From DYHD01 sp964411065 (GTDB taxonomy: Bacteria; Nitrospirota; Thermodesulfovibrionia; Thermodesulfovibrionales; Dissulfurispiraceae): DNA of 64,000 nt. This document shows positions 9,096 to 18,884 of the stretch, one piece after another. The notes under the pieces were generated by a model that did not search any database, was not told the DNA's origin, and saw only the letters and a list, made by a program, of their open reading frames with translations. Every line of letters begins with the position of its first letter. Position 1 is the stretch's first letter. A program made the position numbers and the translations under genes. Location: positions 5,313 through 69,312 of the forward strand of contig CAYPJO010000001.1 in assembly GCA_964411065.1 (NCBI GenBank). The letters run 5' to 3'.

Positions 9096-9353
9096 CTAAA
9101 GACCCTCTTTAACTAAACTCTCCAAACGATTTAATAAAGTATCAACTTGAATGGCCGATAAAACGACATGATCACTATCTGTTATTATAATAGAACGTAC
9201 TTTTTTTCCTCCAGTTGCATCTATTAGTTTACCTCTATCCTTAGCTTCATCTCTCAGTCTTTTTAAGGCTCGGGATCCTGGATTAAGGATAGCAATAATC
9301 CTTCCAGCTGAGATAATGTTTCCAAAACCTATATTTATAAATCCTATCCTCAA
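9096..9353 (-). CDS. remA: RemA-like regulator (DUF370)
   Basis: This 85-residue protein belongs to the RemA/DUF370 family, first known as a regulator of biofilm matrix genes in Bacillus. Family features are the N-terminal 'INIGFGNIISAGRIIAILNPGSRALKRLRDEAKDRGKLIDATGGKK' and 'SIIITDSDHVVLSAIQ'. I use the TTG at 9353, which is preceded by GAGG at a good distance. It lies between yicC and gmk, a conserved order in several phyla. A matrix role here is not shown; the gene could be a general DNA-binding regulator. Confidence 0.85.
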   Translation of the reverse strand: MRIGFINIGFGNIISAGRIIAILNPGSRALKRLRDEAKDRGKLIDATGGKKVRSIIITDSDHVVLSAIQVDTLLNRLESLVKEGL

Positions 9354-9362
9354 ATAATTACC

Positions 9363-10220
9363 TCATTGTAAATTCTGGGCATGTTCCCTTAATTTTTCAA
9401 CTTCGAGCTTCATCTTTATGACCAAGTACACAATATCAATAAGGTCGGTCTTTGAGGCTATGGTATTGAGCTCTCTCAATATTTCCTGTGATAAAAAGTC
9501 AAGTTTCTTTCCCACCAATTCTTCATCATCTTTTTTAAGGAAGATCTTTTCTATCTTCTCTAAATGACTCTTTAACCTTATAAGCTCTTCGTTTATATCG
9601 CTTCTTTGAGCAATAAAGGCTATCTCTTGAGAGAGTCTGTTTTCATCGACAGGTAGGGTGGTAATTAATTCGTTTATCTTTTTAATAAGATTATCTCTAT
9701 GTTCTTTAATTGAATTTTTAAATTGGCTTTCTATCTGATCCCTGGAGACCTTCAAAGTATTCAAAATAATCATAATATCGTTTATAATCTCTTCTGCTTC
9801 CTTAACCCTCATCTCATAGACTCTGCAAATAGCCTCCTCAACAGTATTAAATAGTTCTTCAAGATTAAAATCTATGTCCTCGCTTAATAAAATTTCCTTA
9901 AAAGTTAATATATGAGTAAGAGAAACAGGATCTTTAAGTGATAACTCTGTCTTAAGGTTTTCAAGGATCTCATATACTAATTTAGCAAGATGAGGATTTA
10001 TCTTTACTCTATACTTCTCATCTGAGGTAAAAATAATGTTAATATCAAACTTACCCCGTAAAAACCTTTTCTTTATCAGCTGTCTTAAAACCATATCATG
10101 CTTAAAAAGCAAAGGAGGTAACTTTAATGATATCTCCAGATGACGATGGTTAAGGGAACGAATCTCTACTCTGAATCCATTTCCTTCGGTAGAACCAAAA
10201 CCTGTCATACTCTGAATCAA
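9363..10220 (-). CDS. yicC: YicC/YloC-family endoribonuclease
   Basis: The YicC family has been reported to act as an RNA endonuclease in E. coli. The 285-residue protein begins with the family's 'MIQSMTGFGSTEG', followed by 'VEIRSLNHRHLEISLKLP', and ends in the DUF1732 part 'RLKSHLEKIEKIF' to 'DFLSQEILRELNTIASKTDL'. The start is a TTG with GGGAG eight bases upstream; the first ATG would cut the conserved N-terminus. It is ten bases upstream of remA in a likely operon. Confidence 0.92.
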   Translation of the reverse strand: MIQSMTGFGSTEGNGFRVEIRSLNHRHLEISLKLPPLLFKHDMVLRQLIKKRFLRGKFDINIIFTSDEKYRVKINPHLAKLVYEILENLKTELSLKDPVSLTHILTFKEILLSEDIDFNLEELFNTVEEAICRVYEMRVKEAEEIINDIMIILNTLKVSRDQIESQFKNSIKEHRDNLIKKINELITTLPVDENRLSQEIAFIAQRSDINEELIRLKSHLEKIEKIFLKKDDEELVGKKLDFLSQEILRELNTIASKTDLIDIVYLVIKMKLEVEKLREHAQNLQ

Positions 10221-10348
10221 TTTAAAACTCCCTATGATTATAAAAAGATCAAGAGATTCTCTAAGACCTATGGATAATTTAAATCAAAAGGGTAGATAAG
10301 CTTTTCGTGAAAACTCTTCTGAGTCTGTTTGCAAATTTTTTAATATAT

Positions 10349-12682
10349 TCATTCTTCTTCAGCTACTGACCTGACAAATCCAACTTCTTCTGAATAGTTA
10401 CAATCCTTTGAGATGCAAAAATGGACCGTTTTACCTGACTTATCAACTTTCTCACATATTAGCCCCTTTTCACACTCAGGGCAGCTTTGAGATATAGGTC
10501 TATACCATGTAGCAAAGGTACATTTAGGATAATTACTACAACTCCAAAAAAGCTTTCCCCTCTTTGTTTTCCGTTCCAAAATGTCTCCACCATCTACAGG
10601 ACATTGAATACCCAAGGGAAAGGGTTTAGTATTTTTACAGTCAGGATATCCTGAACAAGCAAGGAACTTACCAAACTTACCATTTTTAACTATCATTGTT
10701 TTGCCACATTTTTCACAATCTTCGTTAGCTATTTCAGGTTCTTTATCATTAGCTCCAATAAAATCATTTATCTGTTTTGTATTTTTACACTTAGGATATC
10801 CAGAACAAGCAAAAAACCTCCCATGCTTCCCCCACCTACTAACTATCTTTTGTCCACATTTTTCACAAATTAAATCTGTAGGTATATCAACCGGCTTTAC
10901 TTTGTCTGTATCTTTTATAGCTTTCTCAAGCTCCTGTTGAAAGGGTATATAAAAATCTCTTACTACCTCTACCCAATTCAGTTTGGAATTCTCTATTTCA
11001 TCGAGATTATCTTCCATTCTTGCAGTAAAACTCACGTCCATTAGATCAGGAAATTTTGACACTAACAAATCGCTAACTATCATACCGAGTTCAGTAGGGA
11101 CAAACTTACCTTCCTCCTTTTTAACATATTTCCTATCCTGAATAGTTGCTAAAATAGTTGCATATGTACTTGGTCTGCCTATCCCCTTCTCCTCTAATAC
11201 TTTAACAAGGGTAGCTTCCGAGTATCTCGGTGGAGGTTGGGTAAAATGCTGGATCGGCTCAATACTTAATAGCTTTAACAAAGAATTTTCTTGCAGTAAA
11301 GGCAGAATTCCTTCATCTTCTTCGCTGATCTCATCATTTGCTTCTTTATAAAGGCTCATAAAACCATGAAATCTAATTACTGTTCCTGATGCTCTAAATT
11401 CGGTACCCTTCAAATCCAAAGCGGAATCAAAGGGTTCTATTATAAAAACAGTCTGTTCCAGCTGAGCAGGAGACATTTGGCTAGCAATAAACCTGTTCCA
11501 TATCAAACTATATATGTTATATTGCTCCTTTGTTAAATAGGGTTTGACTTTATCAGGTGACTTGTCAGAATAAGTCGGTCTTATTGCTTCATGAGCTTCT
11601 TGCGAGGTCTTTTTATTTTTGTATTGAGGTAATTTATCAGGAACGTATTCCTTACCAAATTCCAGCTTTATATAATCCCTTGCCCACTTTTGAGCTTCTT
11701 GAGCTACATTGACTGAATCTGTCCTCATATAGGTTATAAGACCAAAGGAACCCTCGCTCCCTAATTCAATCCCCTCATAAAGTTCTTGAGCTATCTTCAT
11801 GGTTTTCATAGCAGAATACTTGAATCTTCTTGCTGCTTCCTGTTGTAAAGTACTTGTTATAAAGGGTGGTGAAGGATATTTCTTTTTTTGCTTTGTCTCA
11901 ACTTTAACAATTCTATACTCTTTATCTTTTAGTAGAGTTAGAATTTCATTGGCTTCTTTTTCATCTCTTATTAAGAATCTCTCCTTTCCTTTCTTATTAC
12001 GATCGACAATTAATGAATCACGAAATTTATAAAGCCTTGCCTTAAATTGTGAAGGGGAAGTTGCGCTATCGGTCACTGAAGAGCGCTGGAAAAGAGCTTC
12101 GATGGTCCAATATTCCTCTTTTATAAACTTTTTAATCTCCCTTTCCCTTTCAACAATGAGTCTTAGGGCAACGGATTGGACTCTACCGGCACTGAGTCCT
12201 TTTTTTACCTTTTTCCATAGAAAGGGGCTTAAATTATACCCTACAAGTCTATCGAGGATTCTACGAGCCTGTTGAGCAAATACTTTGTCAAGGTTAACTG
12301 AGCCAGGATTCTGAATAGCTTCTTCTACAGCTTTTTTAGTTATTTCATGGAAAGCTATTCTATAGACTGGTTTAGACTTTACCTGTTTTTTTATCTCTTC
12401 TGCAATATGATATGCTATTGCCTCTCCTTCTCTATCTGGATCTGTAGCAAGATAGATAGAATCAGCATTTTTTGCTTCCTTTTTTAACTCTCTAATAATC
12501 TTTTCTTTACCAGATATAGTCTGATAACGGGGCTTAAAATTATTATTTATATCGACTCCTAAATCATTGAGTGGTAAATCCTTTACATGACCAATTGAAG
12601 CTTTTATGTTAAAATTTTTACCTAGTATCTTATTGAGTGTTCTTGCCTTAGCAGGTGATTCAACTATTACGAGAGACTTCAA
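10349..12682 (-). CDS. topA: DNA topoisomerase I
   Basis: This type IA topoisomerase relaxes negative supercoils. I start it at TTG 12682, giving MKSLVIVESPAKA, because AGGAGG (12689-12694) sits six bases upstream; the longer reading begins with 16 residues foreign to the family. The TOPRIM domain shows 'SLVIVESPAKA' and 'ATDPDREGEAIAYH'. The catalytic Tyr is in 'GLITYMRTDS', near residue 318. From about residue 605 there are two C4 zinc ribbons ('CEKCGQ...CSGYPKC', 'CEKCGK...CSGYPDC'), then a third with an Asp in place of one Cys, and a final Cys-rich module. It follows the DUF494-like gene and dprA, as in many genomes. Confidence 0.95.
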   Translation of the reverse strand: MKSLVIVESPAKARTLNKILGKNFNIKASIGHVKDLPLNDLGVDINNNFKPRYQTISGKEKIIRELKKEAKNADSIYLATDPDREGEAIAYHIAEEIKKQVKSKPVYRIAFHEITKKAVEEAIQNPGSVNLDKVFAQQARRILDRLVGYNLSPFLWKKVKKGLSAGRVQSVALRLIVEREREIKKFIKEEYWTIEALFQRSSVTDSATSPSQFKARLYKFRDSLIVDRNKKGKERFLIRDEKEANEILTLLKDKEYRIVKVETKQKKKYPSPPFITSTLQQEAARRFKYSAMKTMKIAQELYEGIELGSEGSFGLITYMRTDSVNVAQEAQKWARDYIKLEFGKEYVPDKLPQYKNKKTSQEAHEAIRPTYSDKSPDKVKPYLTKEQYNIYSLIWNRFIASQMSPAQLEQTVFIIEPFDSALDLKGTEFRASGTVIRFHGFMSLYKEANDEISEEDEGILPLLQENSLLKLLSIEPIQHFTQPPPRYSEATLVKVLEEKGIGRPSTYATILATIQDRKYVKKEEGKFVPTELGMIVSDLLVSKFPDLMDVSFTARMEDNLDEIENSKLNWVEVVRDFYIPFQQELEKAIKDTDKVKPVDIPTDLICEKCGQKIVSRWGKHGRFFACSGYPKCKNTKQINDFIGANDKEPEIANEDCEKCGKTMIVKNGKFGKFLACSGYPDCKNTKPFPLGIQCPVDGGDILERKTKRGKLFWSCSNYPKCTFATWYRPISQSCPECEKGLICEKVDKSGKTVHFCISKDCNYSEEVGFVRSVAEEE

Positions 12683-12688
12683 TCTTTT

Positions 12689-12694
12689 CCTCCT
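12689..12694 (-). promoter_or_regulatory. Ribosome binding site that sets the topA start
   Basis: AGGAGG, with six bases to the TTG start of topA. It overlaps the stop codon TAG of the upstream small gene (12693-12695), so translation of topA is probably coupled to the gene before it. Confidence 0.75.
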
Positions 12695-12977
12695 AATTCC
12701 ATATAATCCGTTTACCACCACAAAAAACAAAAGAATAAATCATATCTATATCAAGATCTGTATCATTTATAAGAATATAAGCGAGAATGACCCTTATGGT
12801 ATCAAGTTCAAGCCCATCTATCGCATTTTTTAGTTCGAGCTCACGAAGTTCTTCCGTCAATGCTAAAAAGTCCAAATCGATAACGTTCATCTCTTTTAAA
12901 GCATAGTCAACATCATATCCATGCTCTAAGAGTTCTCTTGCAAAGACCCTCAGTATGTCTATTAACCTTTTTGCCAA
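12693..12977 (-). CDS. Small DUF494/Smg-like protein
   Basis: This 94-residue, mostly helical, acidic protein lies between dprA and topA. That slot is held by smg (DUF494) in many proteobacteria. The sequence 'MAKRLIDILRVFARELLEHGYD' resembles the start of Smg, and the rest is short compared with Smg (about 140-157 residues). The start is TTG with AGGTG upstream. Function is unknown. The family assignment depends on position and length-limited resemblance, so it could be an unrelated small protein. Confidence 0.55.
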   Translation of the reverse strand: MAKRLIDILRVFARELLEHGYDVDYALKEMNVIDLDFLALTEELRELELKNAIDGLELDTIRVILAYILINDTDLDIDMIYSFVFCGGKRIIWN

Positions 12978-13015
12978 AGCTCACCTCAGTTTTCCATAAA
13001 TTTTAAGTTAAAACT

Positions 13016-14152
13016 TTATATTATACAAAATTTTTTACCCTCTACCTGTTTAACAAGACCTTTAATTTCAAGATTGAGCAAAATTGCTAATAATTTGTTG
13101 GGTGCAAGCATAAGCTCTCTTGAGAGAGTATCAATATGAACAAGATTACTACCAATAGCATTCAAAACCCTCTTTTCGTCTTCATCTAAATCTATCGTTG
13201 TAGCATCTTCTCTAAACCCTTTTGCTAAAGGTCTAAAATTATACAATTCAAGACCTGTTAAATGAGAACGTATTTCATCTAAAATATCTTGAGCGCTCTG
13301 AACGAGTTTAGCACCTTTTTTGATCAAGTCGTTTGTTCCCAGAGAATTAGGAGAGGTAATGTTACCTGGAACGGCAAAAACCTCTCTATTTTGTTCAAGA
13401 GCATATTTAGCAGTTATCAGAGAACCACTATCTTTGGTAGCTTCAACAATGACTACCCCTAATGACAAACCGCTTATAATTCTATTTCTTCTGGGAAAGT
13501 TCTCCTTATTGGGGTGGGTTCCCATGGGGAATTCACTCAACACACATCCTGATTTGGATAGTTCTTTAAAAAGTTCTATATTCTGATATGGATAGGGTCT
13601 GTCAACTCCAGAGCCTAATACTGCTATGCTTCTACCCCCAACAGATAAAGCACCTTTGTGAGATACAGTATCTATACCTGTAGCCATACCACTTACAATG
13701 GTGAAACCATAACTTGCTAACTCAGATGATATTTTCATTGCAATTTTTCTACCATATTCTGTCATTTTCCTTGAACCAATTATAGCCAATGCATATTTAT
13801 CCTTTGGTAGCAAATTTCCACGCATATATAGCAAAAGGGGTGGAGAATCTATCTGTCTAAGAAGGTCGGGATATGCTTCATCATTATAAGTTATGACTCT
13901 TACTTTTTGATTTTTTATTTTCTCTAATTCCTTTTCAACTCTATCCCATTCGTTAAACTCCACGATATTCTTAGCTTGAGAATTTTTAAGGTTTAAAACC
14001 TCATTTAATTCCGATAAAGTTGCTTTGAAAACTTTTTCAGGAGTCTGAAATACAGCCAAAAGACGTCTAAAAGAAACGGGTCCGATATCTTTCACAAAAT
14101 TCAGAGCTATCCAAAACCTTATTTCTGAGATATCTCTCTCATAGATTGTCAT
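13016..14152 (-). CDS. dprA: DNA processing protein DprA
   Basis: DprA loads RecA on incoming single-stranded DNA during natural transformation. The 378 residues comprise an N-terminal helix-hairpin-helix-like region, the Rossmann core ('ALAIIGSRKMTEYGR', 'IVSGMATGIDTVSHKGAL', 'AVLGSGVDRPYPYQN', 'LSEFPMGTHPNKENFPRRNRIISGLS', 'VIVEATKDSGSLITAKYALEQNREVFAVPGN') and a C-terminal winged helix. No other competence gene is visible except PilC at 62659-63873, which could belong to a type IV pilus. Confidence 0.95.
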   Translation of the reverse strand: MTIYERDISEIRFWIALNFVKDIGPVSFRRLLAVFQTPEKVFKATLSELNEVLNLKNSQAKNIVEFNEWDRVEKELEKIKNQKVRVITYNDEAYPDLLRQIDSPPLLLYMRGNLLPKDKYALAIIGSRKMTEYGRKIAMKISSELASYGFTIVSGMATGIDTVSHKGALSVGGRSIAVLGSGVDRPYPYQNIELFKELSKSGCVLSEFPMGTHPNKENFPRRNRIISGLSLGVVIVEATKDSGSLITAKYALEQNREVFAVPGNITSPNSLGTNDLIKKGAKLVQSAQDILDEIRSHLTGLELYNFRPLAKGFREDATTIDLDEDEKRVLNAIGSNLVHIDTLSRELMLAPNKLLAILLNLEIKGLVKQVEGKKFCII

Positions 14153-14163
14153 GGGGATAGATT

Positions 14164-15357
14164 CTACAACATGGACAACCTTCTCGTTTTCAGTCTTAAT
14201 GCATTCAATTTTATAAAACCCTCAGCGTCTTTTTGATTAAAAAGACTATCTGATTCAAAGGTTGCCAATTGAGGATTATAGAGAGAATTTGGCGATTTTC
14301 TTCCAATTACTATACAGTTGCCCTTGTAAAGTTTAAGTTTAACCTTTCCATTAACATCTTTCTGGATATGATCGAAAGCCTTCTGTAACATCTCTCTTTC
14401 TGGTGAGAACCAATAACCATAATATATAAGCTCTGCATATTTAGGAATTAATGAGTCTCTTAAGTGCAAAACTTCCCTATCTAAGGTGATAGACTCAATA
14501 GCTCTATGAGCCAAATGCAAAACCGTTCCTCCTGGAGTCTCATAAACACCTCTTGATTTTATGCCAACATATCTATTTTCTACAATATCCACTCTCCCTA
14601 CACCATTTATACCAGCAATCTCATTCAAACTCTCCAACAATTCAACAGGTTTTAGTTCTACACCATTTAAAGCCACAGGATTACCATTACTATAAGTTAT
14701 TTCTATACAAGTGGGCTTATCAGGTGCACTCTCTGGAGCAGTTGTGATAGTAAACATATCTGCTGGTGGTTCAGCCCATATATCTTCAAGAATTCCCCCC
14801 TCGTAACTTATATGGAAAATATTGCGATCAACGCTAAAAGGTTTGTCAACTGTAACAGGAACTGGTATACCGTGTTTTTTTGCATATTCTATCAGGGAAC
14901 TTCTGGAATTAAAGCCCCACTGACGCCAAGGACTTATAACTTTGATATCTGGTTTAAGAGCATAATAGGTGAGCTCAAACCTAACCTGATCATTACCTTT
15001 GCCTGTTGCACCATGGGCAACAGCATCGGCACCCTCTTTTATAGCTATTTCTATCTGCTTTTTTGCAATCAGTGGGCGAGCAATTGATGTGCCAAGAAGA
15101 TAGGCACCTTCATAAACGGCATTTGCTCTAAGCATAGGGAAAATATAATCATTTACGAATTCTTCCCTAACATCTTCAATATAGACTTTTGAAGCTCCGG
15201 TATCTAAAGCCTTTTGCCTTATCATATCGAGATCTTCTCCCTGCCCAAGATCAGCACAAAAGGCTATAACTTCTGAATCATAAGTCTCAATAAGCCATTT
15301 TAATATAACAGAGGTATCTAGTCCTCCTGAATAGGCCAAAACAATCTTTTTTATCAC
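14164..15357 (-). CDS. argG: Argininosuccinate synthase
   Basis: ArgG joins citrulline and aspartate with ATP in arginine synthesis. The 397-residue protein starts with the PP-loop 'KIVLAYSGGLDTSVILKWL' and carries 'VAHGATGKGNDQVRFE' and 'NIFHISYEGGILEDIW'. The start codon is GTG at 15357 with AGGAG eight bases upstream. argH, the next enzyme, is 11.6 kb away on the other strand (26968-28347), so the two are not one operon. argG ends 11 bp before dprA. Confidence 0.96.
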   Translation of the reverse strand: MIKKIVLAYSGGLDTSVILKWLIETYDSEVIAFCADLGQGEDLDMIRQKALDTGASKVYIEDVREEFVNDYIFPMLRANAVYEGAYLLGTSIARPLIAKKQIEIAIKEGADAVAHGATGKGNDQVRFELTYYALKPDIKVISPWRQWGFNSRSSLIEYAKKHGIPVPVTVDKPFSVDRNIFHISYEGGILEDIWAEPPADMFTITTAPESAPDKPTCIEITYSNGNPVALNGVELKPVELLESLNEIAGINGVGRVDIVENRYVGIKSRGVYETPGGTVLHLAHRAIESITLDREVLHLRDSLIPKYAELIYYGYWFSPEREMLQKAFDHIQKDVNGKVKLKLYKGNCIVIGRKSPNSLYNPQLATFESDSLFNQKDAEGFIKLNALRLKTRRLSML

Positions 15358-15408
15358 GATTTTATCTCCTTACTAAAATTATTCAAAGGAAAGACAAATT
15401 AAGAAAGA

Positions 15409-16080
15409 TTATCTAAACTTCAAGAGAGCTGATTTAGCGAGCTCCTTCATTATACTATCTTCGTCCTTTTCAGCAATTTGACTAATATAGGGTATTGCCC
15501 TCATGTCTCCTATATCAATCAACGCTTTTAAGGCAGCAAATCTTATAGCAAAACTTTTATCATTCAGTACCCTTGCTAATGGCTCTATAGCTTTAGGATT
15601 GCCAATTTTACCTAAGGAAATTATTGAGGATTCTCTGATCAGAAGCTCTGAATCATTAAGACCTTCTATTAAAGCATTAACAACATTCTCATTCTCCCTA
15701 AAGTTGCCTAATGCTTTAGCAGTATAGGATTTTATCGATGGGCACTCGCTATGCAAAAAGATATCATTATAGATATCTAATAAAACTGGTATAGCTACTG
15801 GATCGGATCTTTCCCCAAGTAATTCGATAGCCCTTATCTTTACAGGCCAATACTCACCTTTTGCACCTGCTACTTCAAGAAGAATTTCAGTCGATTTCGG
15901 ATTGTTGATCTTCCCTGCTTTCTCTACCCCAGCAAGTCTAACTTGCCAATCCTTGCTATTAACCTCTTTACGAATCTGATCTAAAGTGTATGAGCTTGCT
16001 ATTTTTGGGAAAAAGAAAAGTCCAGTTAAATAAATCACTATAAAAAACAATGAAAAGTTTTTCTTCTTACTCATTACCAT
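15409..16080 (-). CDS. Exported HEAT-repeat protein
   Basis: This 223-residue protein has an N-terminal signal sequence (MVMSKKKNFSLFFIVIYLTG... to about residue 28) and then about five HEAT/PBS-lyase-type repeats such as 'IEPLARVLNDKSFAIRFAALKALIDIGD'. I place the start at ATG 16080, with AGGAG eight bases upstream; a longer frame to 16191 adds 37 residues that spoil the signal peptide. The role is probably protein binding in the periplasm. It has no catalytic motif. It lies 51 bp before argG without sign of a joint function. Confidence 0.8.
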   Translation of the reverse strand: MVMSKKKNFSLFFIVIYLTGLFFFPKIASSYTLDQIRKEVNSKDWQVRLAGVEKAGKINNPKSTEILLEVAGAKGEYWPVKIRAIELLGERSDPVAIPVLLDIYNDIFLHSECPSIKSYTAKALGNFRENENVVNALIEGLNDSELLIRESSIISLGKIGNPKAIEPLARVLNDKSFAIRFAALKALIDIGDMRAIPYISQIAEKDEDSIMKELAKSALLKFR

Positions 16081-16231
16081 AATATAAACTCCTTTTACAA
16101 TTTTACTTAAAATCCAACGATATGGATATTTGTTAGTGATTATTATATTCAAAATTCTAAAAATAATTGAAGATTCAGAAAAGAAATCCAAAAAACCATA
16201 GCTTTCCTATTATAAGATATTGAAGGTAGAC

Positions 16232-16259
16232 TGTAGTCAAGCAATAGTGCTTGACTACA
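16232..16259. repeat. Perfect 12-bp inverted repeat with 4-base loop
   Basis: TGTAGTCAAGCA, loop ATAG, TGCTTGACTACA. All twelve pairs match. No T tract follows on either strand, so it is not a standard intrinsic terminator. It lies about 150 bp upstream of the HEAT gene start. Confidence 0.75.
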
Positions 16260-16523
16260 TAGCTGCAACTGCCCAAGGATATAACTTCAGGGGTTAAAGC
16301 AGTATTATTAATCATTAATGGCACTGGATATCTCAGATACAAATTTTAAGAGGACTAAATTTAGCAAATCTAATCCCAGCTTTTTCTCGCTAGGATTTTA
16401 ATTTTTGGGTAAATGGATGATCCATTCTGCCCAGATAATGCTTACTCTCAAAAGAACAAGAATTAGAAAGCCAACATTGATTCCTCTATTTTAATAGACA
16501 CTAATTTAATAATATACTGTTTT

Positions 16524-16546
16524 ATTCTATTCTATTCTATTCTATT
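16524..16546. repeat. ATTCT pentanucleotide tandem repeat
   Basis: Four full ATTCT units and a partial fifth lie in non-coding DNA between slt and the HEAT gene. The copy number may vary between strains. Confidence 0.8.
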
Positions 16547-16842
16547 AAATTCTCTACTATTAGTCCATCTAATGTTAATTTTGAAAGTTTAAATTGCATT
16601 AAGTCAAATATTTGAAAAGTTTGTTGCGTCTTAAATTACGTTTAGAGGCATGTTTAATAAATTATATCTCTATTTCTGCTTGATAGCTCTTATTTATAAA
16701 AGCATTCCTTAACGAAAATGATCTCACTACAATCAGAAAAACTATAAAGATTATCTCAAAACCGGCATCATTTAAGAATTATACATAATATAGTCGAAAT
16801 AGTCGAAAAAATACCCTATTTAAAGAACAATAAAGTGAGTTC

Positions 16843-18849
16843 TTACATTCTATCAGCAAACCTTGCCTTAGAAAAGTCAATAACTGGCATAATAGTATCT
16901 CTAAGAGAAGATGAATTCACAAACTTTGCATTGAAACGATAGTATTGAACATAACTAACAAGAACTCTCATTACATAGTTGCGTGTCTCCTCATAAGGTA
17001 TATCTTCTATAAATTCGTCGATGGCTTTATAATTAGAGTTTCTCAACCACTCTCTAACAGCGTGCTCACCTGCGTTGTAGGCAGCAACAGCGATGGGTAG
17101 ATATTTAAACTCATTCATAAGCTTTTTAAAATAGTATATACCTAATAATATATTAAGATTAGGATCATAAAGATTCGAAAAATCAGTTCCCAATCGGAGC
17201 TCACTTTTTAATCTCGATGCTGTTTGCGGCATCAATTGCATAAGTCCTATAGCACCTGCTATAGACTTTGCCTCTTCATCAAATCTCGATTCCTCTCTCA
17301 TAATTGCAACAACAATGTATGGATCTGTATCATATCTCATTGAAAGATCCTGAATCACTTCCCAATAAGCAAAGGGATAAAAGAGTTCATGAAGGTCTTC
17401 TCTGTAAGGGATACGAGACAGGATGCTCATGGAAAATTTAAAACCCTCTAAATCCTTTAATTTGGAGCTGATTAGCAATTTAGTATTCAAATCATTAGTT
17501 CTTTTTGAATAATGAATTAATTCCTGAATAGCCTCTTTTTTTGAGCCGATTCTTTTTAATAAATCTACTCTCATCATAGTTAAAGAGTCAGTAAGATTCG
17601 ATAGTGATAACCTTTTTTCTATACCATTAATAACTCTACCTTCTTTCAAAACCATTAATAGAGAATAAAAATTTCTTGAATCCAAGTCAGCTTTTATATG
17701 TCTCTTGGGTGGTTCTCCTTTAGAGCTCAATTCATAAGCCCTTAGTTGCCAGTATGCATATTTTGAATCTTTAAAAGTATCATAGAGTTGTGAGAATATT
17801 TCATAAGCTCTCTCAAAATCTCTATTCATATGATAAGTCCATCCTATCGCCCATAGAGATTCTTCTTTTAAAGATGGATAGCGATTGAGAACATCCTTAA
17901 AAATTTTTAAGGCTGTAACTACATCTCCATCTCTTCTCATTCTATTACCATAAGAGATAAGAACTTTTCCTATCTTCGGGTCGCTGCTCTTTTTTAACAT
18001 TGGAAGTTCAGACTCAAAAGTTTTTATATCACCCGATCTCAACAAAGACCTTGCATACCAATAGTTATCTTTAATTTTTTTATATAGTTCAGTCGATTCG
18101 CTATACTTTTTTTGTTTAAAAAGAGAATTTGCAAGACCCTTTAACAGATCTTCTTTTATTTTTTTGCTATCTTTTCTGTTTAAAGCTTCTCTAAAGAATT
18201 TCTCTGCTTCTTTATGGTTAAAAGCTTTGCTGAGGTTTTCACCCTTTTTCAGTAAATCCTCTGGGGTTATATCTTCAATTGATAATTCTTCCCTTGCAAG
18301 ATTTGAATAAGATGAATTAGATAAAAATACCTCCTTGAACATCCTTTTTGCTTCTTTTATTTCTCCTTGAGTCTTGAGCCTTTTAGCATACAAAAATTTC
18401 ATTTCCATGTCTTCTGGATAATCGCTAATGTATTTCCTCAAAAGGACAGAGGAGATCACCTCCTCTAAGGTCAGACTCAATTGCACTTCCTTTTTGCGAA
18501 CATTTTTAATGTAGGGGAAATCTATAAAATTTTCTCTTACAATTCTTAAATCATTAATAGCAAGTTTTAATTCCCCCTTTTTTTCGTAAGCTTCTGCCCG
18601 CCAATATAGAATGTAGTCAGAAAGAAGGGAAAATTTTTCTAAAGATTTAGTCAAAAAATAGATAGCATTATCGTAGTCTTTATTCTCAAAACTTTTCCTG
18701 CCAGCGTAAAGTAGATTAACTTCATCGAATGAATAAGCAAAAAGATCTCTATTTATAAGAGAAGAAAGATCTGCAAATGTAAAATAAACAAACAAGATCG
18801 AAATTATACAAGCCTTTAAAAAACAGTGCCTCTTCATAATATTCTTCAT
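16843..18849 (-). CDS. slt: Soluble-type lytic murein transglycosylase with TPR-like superhelix
   Basis: This periplasmic enzyme cleaves the glycan of peptidoglycan with formation of 1,6-anhydromuramyl ends. The 668 residues have a signal sequence (about 1-35), a long region of TPR-like helical hairpins (about 45-470) and a C-terminal SLT domain. The catalytic Glu is near residue 520 in 'REESRFDEEAKSIAGAIGLMQLMPQTAS'. 'YNAGEHAVREWL' and 'IPYEETRNYVMRVL' are further SLT motifs. The architecture fits family 1A (Slt70-like). It is 35 bp downstream of aroC on the same strand. Confidence 0.93.
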   Translation of the reverse strand: MKNIMKRHCFLKACIISILFVYFTFADLSSLINRDLFAYSFDEVNLLYAGRKSFENKDYDNAIYFLTKSLEKFSLLSDYILYWRAEAYEKKGELKLAINDLRIVRENFIDFPYIKNVRKKEVQLSLTLEEVISSVLLRKYISDYPEDMEMKFLYAKRLKTQGEIKEAKRMFKEVFLSNSSYSNLAREELSIEDITPEDLLKKGENLSKAFNHKEAEKFFREALNRKDSKKIKEDLLKGLANSLFKQKKYSESTELYKKIKDNYWYARSLLRSGDIKTFESELPMLKKSSDPKIGKVLISYGNRMRRDGDVVTALKIFKDVLNRYPSLKEESLWAIGWTYHMNRDFERAYEIFSQLYDTFKDSKYAYWQLRAYELSSKGEPPKRHIKADLDSRNFYSLLMVLKEGRVINGIEKRLSLSNLTDSLTMMRVDLLKRIGSKKEAIQELIHYSKRTNDLNTKLLISSKLKDLEGFKFSMSILSRIPYREDLHELFYPFAYWEVIQDLSMRYDTDPYIVVAIMREESRFDEEAKSIAGAIGLMQLMPQTASRLKSELRLGTDFSNLYDPNLNILLGIYYFKKLMNEFKYLPIAVAAYNAGEHAVREWLRNSNYKAIDEFIEDIPYEETRNYVMRVLVSYVQYYRFNAKFVNSSSLRDTIMPVIDFSKARFADRM

Positions 18850-18884
18850 GAAAAGTTTTAATCTTCTGAGTCTTTACTTAAATG

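Larger units (their letters stand above)
16081..16842. other. Long intergenic stretch with a perfect hairpin and an ATTCT microsatellite
   Basis: About 760 AT-rich bases contain no ORF I can support on either strand. Two visible structures are listed separately: a 12-bp perfect inverted repeat and a short pentanucleotide repeat. Confidence 0.6.
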
